15,799 bases of DNA from an uncultured Clostridia bacterium. Its GTDB lineage: Bacteria; Bacillota; Clostridia; Christensenellales; Pumilibacteraceae. Location: assembly GCA_900553555.1 (NCBI GenBank), contig USEG01000007.1, positions 1-15,799 on the forward strand, read 5' to 3'. The notes under the pieces were generated by a model, which was not told where the DNA came from, ran no database searches, and saw only the letters and a program-made list of their open reading frames with translations. Shown one piece after another: positions 11,887 through 15,799 of this stretch (position 1 is the stretch's first letter; every line of letters starts with the position of its first letter). Position numbers and translations under genes: made by a program.

Positions 11887-14800
11887 ATGAAAAGAAAAAT
11901 GCTAATAGTTTTCTTTGCTTGCGTGGCGGCAGTCTGCCTTAGTGCAGGAATTGCTGCATGTACAGGCGGCGGAAATGGCAAAAGTTGCAACCACAATTTT
12001 GAATGGCGGTCAGATGCAGATTCTCACTGGCTTGAATGCACATTGTGCGGTGAAAAAGAAGAGGCTGAAGCACACTCACCAATGAGTGAAGGTTATTATG
12101 GCGACAACTACGACAGTACGTCACACTGGTCTATTTGTATTGTTTGCGAGCAACCATGCAATATTCAGCCGCATGAATTTACAGAAGAGCATTGGCAGGA
12201 AGGCGATACCGATTCCTGGGAACAAGTTTTAAAGTGCAACGATTGCAACTATGAGAAAGTTCGTAAGGCCGAGCCGATATATACGCTTAAAGATGATGAC
12301 ACTTATGAATTGACCGACATAGGTTTCAGCAAGTTGACATCGTTTACGGTACCGGCAGAATATAACGGTAAGCCGGTCACCAGCATAGGTTTTTATGCGA
12401 TAACAACGAATAGCAGTCTTGAAACGCTTATAATTTCAGACGGCATTACGGAAATAGCCGAATATGCTATTATTTCAAGTCATCTAAGGCATATAACGTT
12501 GCCCGAAACACTTGAATCGGTAGGAGATTATGACTCCATAGGTATTCAATGTGAGTCGCTTGAATATAACGAATATGGTAATGGTAAGTATATAGGTACA
12601 AAGAGCAATCCCTATTATATGCTTGCGGGCGGCAGCGGAAAGGTAGAACTTCATAAAGATGTCAAATGGATAGGCTGCGTGAATAACCGCACTGAAGGTT
12701 TTGAAGAGGTTGAATTCAATACTTACATGGGCGGGCTTTATCTGGGTACTGCAGATAATCCTTATTATGCCATTGTCGGTGAAGATGGCATAACGGAGGA
12801 GATTAACGATAGGACTGTTATGGTGTTCGACTTTACCCGTGCGGGAGTTTACGATATACCGTTTATTACTACTTCGGTTGAATATATAACTCCTTTAATA
12901 ATGCAATACTACCGTTTTCAAGCTTGGAATAAGTCTTGGACAGTCAGCATAAATAACAAATTCTATTCGTCTTCCAACGGAAGCCTTTACAATAAAGATA
13001 AAACATTGTTGTATTGGGCATGTTATAACTATGACAGGAAAAATGATGCGTATAGCTACACCTTGCCCGAGAGCGTAAAAACAATATCGAAATATGCGCT
13101 TGTAAGTGAAATAGATGGAAGTGGTGTAGTAAATTATGTAGACAGTAATAAAAATTTTGTTCTTGAAAACGGATTGCTTTGTGACCTTCAAAAAAGTACC
13201 GTTTATGCCCATAATAGTGCCGAAAAGTATGACGAAATTGTAATTCCCGCCACCGTAACAGGCATCATTGGTGTGGGTACGTTTGATTTTAATGCGGAAT
13301 ACATATCCGTTGAAGAAGGAAATAAAAATTACAGTTCCCTAAACGGTGCTCTTTATAATGCCGACAGGACTATTTTGCTTGGTGTTCCCGCGCTATATAA
13401 AGGTGAATTGAAGCTTGCCGCAACGCTTGAAAGTATCGAGTGCGAAACTGACGCGGAGGGAATAACCGCATTTGCCATTGATGAAAGCAATAAAAATTTT
13501 GTTGTTATAAGCGGCGTTTTGTTTACCATAATCGAGAGCAACTATTCTTCGGACGACGGAGTCACATGGGTGACTTTTGATAGTTACAATCCCATTGCAG
13601 TCCCTAAGGGTGCTACGGGAATAATTGTTATTCCCGGGGCCTTATATGGCGGTTTGGATAAAGACAATTGTTCATTTGCATTGATATACGTATCAGATCC
13701 TTCTGAAGAAAGGCCTATTTATTATGATGGAATTACGGTTGTAAATCTTATCGACAAAAACAAGTATACAATAGTAAATGACATACTTTATGTTTTAAAT
13801 GAAGATGAAGCCATAGCTGTGGAATACCGCGGCGAGGATGGCAATGCTGTCATACAGGAAAAGGTCGAAATAGGAGGGGTGCAATATAACGTTACCAATG
13901 CCTTGCTTGCATATGCCGAACATGGAATAAAAACGCTCACCGTACCAAAAACGGTAACCTCTGTGTTTGAATTGGGGCGTATGTATTCCTCTCTCCGCGC
14001 AACCGAGGCATATATCGTCGATGGCGAAAATGCGGATTATATGTCGGTAGACGGAGTGCTCTATGAAAAATACGACGGCGTTGCGACTTCTCCTAAATAT
14101 ATACCGGATAACTTAACCGGAAACATAACAATACCTGATAATATATACAGCCTTAACGGGAAAAGTTTCGGCGGCACAAATGTTGCAGGGATAACACTTC
14201 CTTCAAATATAAATCTTTATAGAGGAGATTTCGCAGATTGCGAAAATCTTTCAAGTATAACCGTGCCTGCTGATTTTAATGGTTATTTAAGTGAAGATGT
14301 GTTCACCGATATCGACGCAGAACGAATACTATACATAGACGGCGATATTGGGGCATGGTTTGAAAACTATAAGTTAGCAAGATTTGCCGATTGTGCGTAT
14401 GTCGATAAGGTTATGTTTAAAGGCGAAGATGGAAATTATTTTGAAGTAAACGGAACGTTCGAGATTCCTGATGGGATAACGTATGTTAACGGCGATGATT
14501 TAAAATATTTTTCCGACATAACTGAGCTGGTAGTGCCTGAAGAAATTGAAGTAAGCGGTGATTTGAGCGCACTTAAAAATCTTACCACAATAAAACTTGA
14601 AGCCGATGAATGGTTAAATACTGCACCTGTTTTGTCGGAAAACGTACAGGTCATATTTGAATATAACACAACCTATGTAGATACAAATGCTATATTCGGA
14701 TATAAATTAAAAGAAGGCGAGGCTACTCTGACTTCATATAAGGGCTCAGATACAATTGTTGTGGTGCCCTCTGTGATAGACGGCAACAAGGTAATCGGCA

Positions 14801-15627
14801 TAGGGGAGGAAGTATTCGCCGGCAATACGACTATTACCGCCATTGCCATAAGCGACGGAATAACGACAATTGCAGACGGCGCGTTTGCAAACTGCACAGC
14901 GCTTACAACAGTATATATCTCCTCGACTGTGACGAATATGGGCTCAAAAGTGTTCAGCAATACCTCTGCCCTCTACGGTGACAACGCTAACGGCATTACG
15001 ACAGGGGCGACGGATGCACAAGTAAATTTGTGGCCGTCTGACTGGAAGGGTAACAGCAGCTACACGATTAGCAAAACTGTTTTCAGCGAAGATAATATGA
15101 TGCTGTGTAGTTTAGTATCATCTAACAATGTCGGGCTTGGATTCTACTTCGGCAAGGAAAGCAATGTTATGGTTCCCTCAACATTGGGCGGATATACCGT
15201 CACACAGATAGGCACCGCCTTTGCCGGAAATACGAATCTCGTATCGATAACGCTCTCGAAGGGTGTAGAAATAATAGGCCCGCGTGCATTCAGCGGGTGC
15301 ACAAATCTCACTACGGTGATATTGCCTGATACGCTTGAAGCTATATCTTGGGAGGCATTCAGCGATTGCACCTCGCTTAAAGAAATTACTCTGCCTGACA
15401 GCATTACTTTAATCGGTGAAAGAGTGTTTAAAGGTTGCGCTAACCTCACCTCTGTAAAGTTTGATTTCAAAGGGCAGTGGATTATGTATATGCAGGATGA
15501 ATATGGCCAACCGATACAATCAACAGCCAAACCTATTAACTCTCCTGTAAGTGCTGACGTGCTTGCGCAGTGGATGACCTATGACTATGTAGAATATGCG
15601 TTTATCTCTACCGGCTATACGGGCTGA
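11887..15627 (+). CDS. Very large BspA-like LRR_5 lipoprotein with three N-terminal CxxC motifs
   Basis: GGAGGAG (11876-11882) selects ATG 11887 (1246 residues); the frame is open from a GTG at 11794, but that lies inside the folded leader. MKRKMLIVFFACVAAVCLSAGIAAC is a lipoprotein signal with lipidated Cys25. Residues about 34-125 carry Cys/His-rich units: CNHNF...HWLECTLCGEKEEAEAH (51-54), HWSICIVCEQPC (84-87) and VLKCNDCNYEK (117-120), like the zinc-ribbon-type repeats seen in secreted proteins of gut Firmicutes. From about 150 LRR_5 repeats run to nearly 1220, broken by 'GLYLGTADNPYYAIV' type inserts usual in BspA proteins. The clearest repeats are C-terminal (LPDTLEAISWEAFSDCTSLK). The end (INSPVSADVLAQWMTYDYVE...) differs from the usual YWxY ending of the other LRR gene. 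Base composition is AT-richer than the metabolic genes. Likely a surface protein; ligand unknown. Confidence 0.88.
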   Translation: MKRKMLIVFFACVAAVCLSAGIAACTGGGNGKSCNHNFEWRSDADSHWLECTLCGEKEEAEAHSPMSEGYYGDNYDSTSHWSICIVCEQPCNIQPHEFTEEHWQEGDTDSWEQVLKCNDCNYEKVRKAEPIYTLKDDDTYELTDIGFSKLTSFTVPAEYNGKPVTSIGFYAITTNSSLETLIISDGITEIAEYAIISSHLRHITLPETLESVGDYDSIGIQCESLEYNEYGNGKYIGTKSNPYYMLAGGSGKVELHKDVKWIGCVNNRTEGFEEVEFNTYMGGLYLGTADNPYYAIVGEDGITEEINDRTVMVFDFTRAGVYDIPFITTSVEYITPLIMQYYRFQAWNKSWTVSINNKFYSSSNGSLYNKDKTLLYWACYNYDRKNDAYSYTLPESVKTISKYALVSEIDGSGVVNYVDSNKNFVLENGLLCDLQKSTVYAHNSAEKYDEIVIPATVTGIIGVGTFDFNAEYISVEEGNKNYSSLNGALYNADRTILLGVPALYKGELKLAATLESIECETDAEGITAFAIDESNKNFVVISGVLFTIIESNYSSDDGVTWVTFDSYNPIAVPKGATGIIVIPGALYGGLDKDNCSFALIYVSDPSEERPIYYDGITVVNLIDKNKYTIVNDILYVLNEDEAIAVEYRGEDGNAVIQEKVEIGGVQYNVTNALLAYAEHGIKTLTVPKTVTSVFELGRMYSSLRATEAYIVDGENADYMSVDGVLYEKYDGVATSPKYIPDNLTGNITIPDNIYSLNGKSFGGTNVAGITLPSNINLYRGDFADCENLSSITVPADFNGYLSEDVFTDIDAERILYIDGDIGAWFENYKLARFADCAYVDKVMFKGEDGNYFEVNGTFEIPDGITYVNGDDLKYFSDITELVVPEEIEVSGDLSALKNLTTIKLEADEWLNTAPVLSENVQVIFEYNTTYVDTNAIFGYKLKEGEATLTSYKGSDTIVVVPSVIDGNKVIGIGEEVFAGNTTITAIAISDGITTIADGAFANCTALTTVYISSTVTNMGSKVFSNTSALYGDNANGITTGATDAQVNLWPSDWKGNSSYTISKTVFSEDNMMLCSLVSSNNVGLGFYFGKESNVMVPSTLGGYTVTQIGTAFAGNTNLVSITLSKGVEIIGPRAFSGCTNLTTVILPDTLEAISWEAFSDCTSLKEITLPDSITLIGERVFKGCANLTSVKFDFKGQWIMYMQDEYGQPIQSTAKPINSPVSADVLAQWMTYDYVEYAFISTGYTG

Positions 15628-15741
15628 AAACTTCTAACGTTGAACTGTTAGAGCGTAGCTGTTTGACAGAGATAATTAACGGTATAATTATAGTGTTGGG
15701 TTAAAAAAACGGTATAACGTCTGTTAACAAAAAATACATAA
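15628..15741 (+). other. Gap after the large LRR gene; weak hairpin and a short direct repeat
   Basis: TCTAAC (15633-15638) pairs with GTTAGA (15647-15652), but there is no T tract, so termination here is doubtful. TTGACA near 15663 has a TATAAT only 14 bases on, which is too close. AACGGTATAA occurs twice, about 30 bases apart (near 15678 and 15708), possibly a binding site; nothing else is supported. Confidence 0.35.
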
Positions 15742-15799
15742 TTGTTTTTGATATATATATGTGATATAATCCTAATATTAAATTTGTATTCAGAGAGGT
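15742..15799 (+). promoter_or_regulatory. Promoter and ribosome site of the next gene (gene outside window)
   Basis: TTGTTT (15742-15747), 17-base spacer, TATAAT (15765-15770), with TG upstream of the -10. The window ends in AGAGAGGT (15792-15799), a ribosome-site-like sequence, so a gene probably starts within about 10 bases of the window's end. Confidence 0.6.

Noticed and set aside
2352..15627. Variable LRR proteins as targets of a diversity-generating retroelement
   Set aside because: No reverse transcriptase, no template-like repeat of a coding segment and no adenine-biased variation could be seen in the window.
15663..15690. TTGACA with TATAAT downstream of the large LRR gene as a promoter
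   Set aside because: The spacer is only 14 bases; the TTGTTT/TATAAT pair at 15742-15770 has proper spacing and lies next to a ribosome site.

Overview
The window looks like a chromosomal stretch from an uncultured, probably gut-associated member of the Clostridia (Bacillota). The grounds are near-consensus TTGACA/TATAAT promoters with 16-17 base spacers, strong GGAGG ribosome sites, T-tailed terminators, two BspA-like (LRR_5) lipoproteins, a class III (type IV pilin-like) signal and cytoplasmic plant-polysaccharide hydrolases. The assignment rests on style and gene content only. No tRNA, rRNA, CRISPR array, transposase or integrase was seen.

Layout. 1-614: 3' end of a probable FAD-dependent oxidoreductase and its terminator. 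615-1327: a mostly non-coding stretch with one doubtful small ORF, a terminator, then a promoter and GC-rich folded leader. 1328-2181: a prepilin-like gene that meets, tail to tail, a 5' remnant of a DNA methyltransferase. 2252-5096: a BspA-like LRR lipoprotein with a consensus promoter; its stop codon directly abuts another truncated antisense gene start. 4950-5264: a promoter-plus-leader module present twice in inverted orientation; the right copy drives only about 85 nt before a terminator. 5316-5507: a possible 48-residue membrane ORF with a terminator. 5610-8760: a GH78-type alpha-L-rhamnosidase and a GH43 glycosidase, each with its own promoter. 8821-11156: a redox operon (flavodoxin-like reductase, two-domain carboxymuconolactone decarboxylase-like protein, cupin) ending in a LysR gene that has lost its middle and its C terminus. 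11048-11436: a divergently read XRE regulator whose 3' end meets the LysR remnant. 11485-15627: two consecutive promoters, each followed at once by the same type of folded RNA, the second leading into a very large BspA-like lipoprotein. 15628-15799: promoter and ribosome site of a gene beginning just beyond the window.

How the parts work together. The GH78 and GH43 enzymes have no secretion signals and would finish imported rhamnose/arabinose/xylose-containing oligosaccharides in the cytoplasm. The redox operon has the look of a small detoxification or aromatic-handling unit once governed by the LysR gene at its end. The two LRR lipoproteins would be displayed on the cell surface. The most unusual signal is the pair of paralogous structured leaders at 11520-11845: helices are preserved although their sequences differ, loops are conserved and complementary, and a mutually exclusive hairpin lies just before the start of the 1246-residue lipoprotein. 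I do not recognise the class. A second theme is erosion: three places where a plus-strand gene end meets a truncated minus-strand gene.
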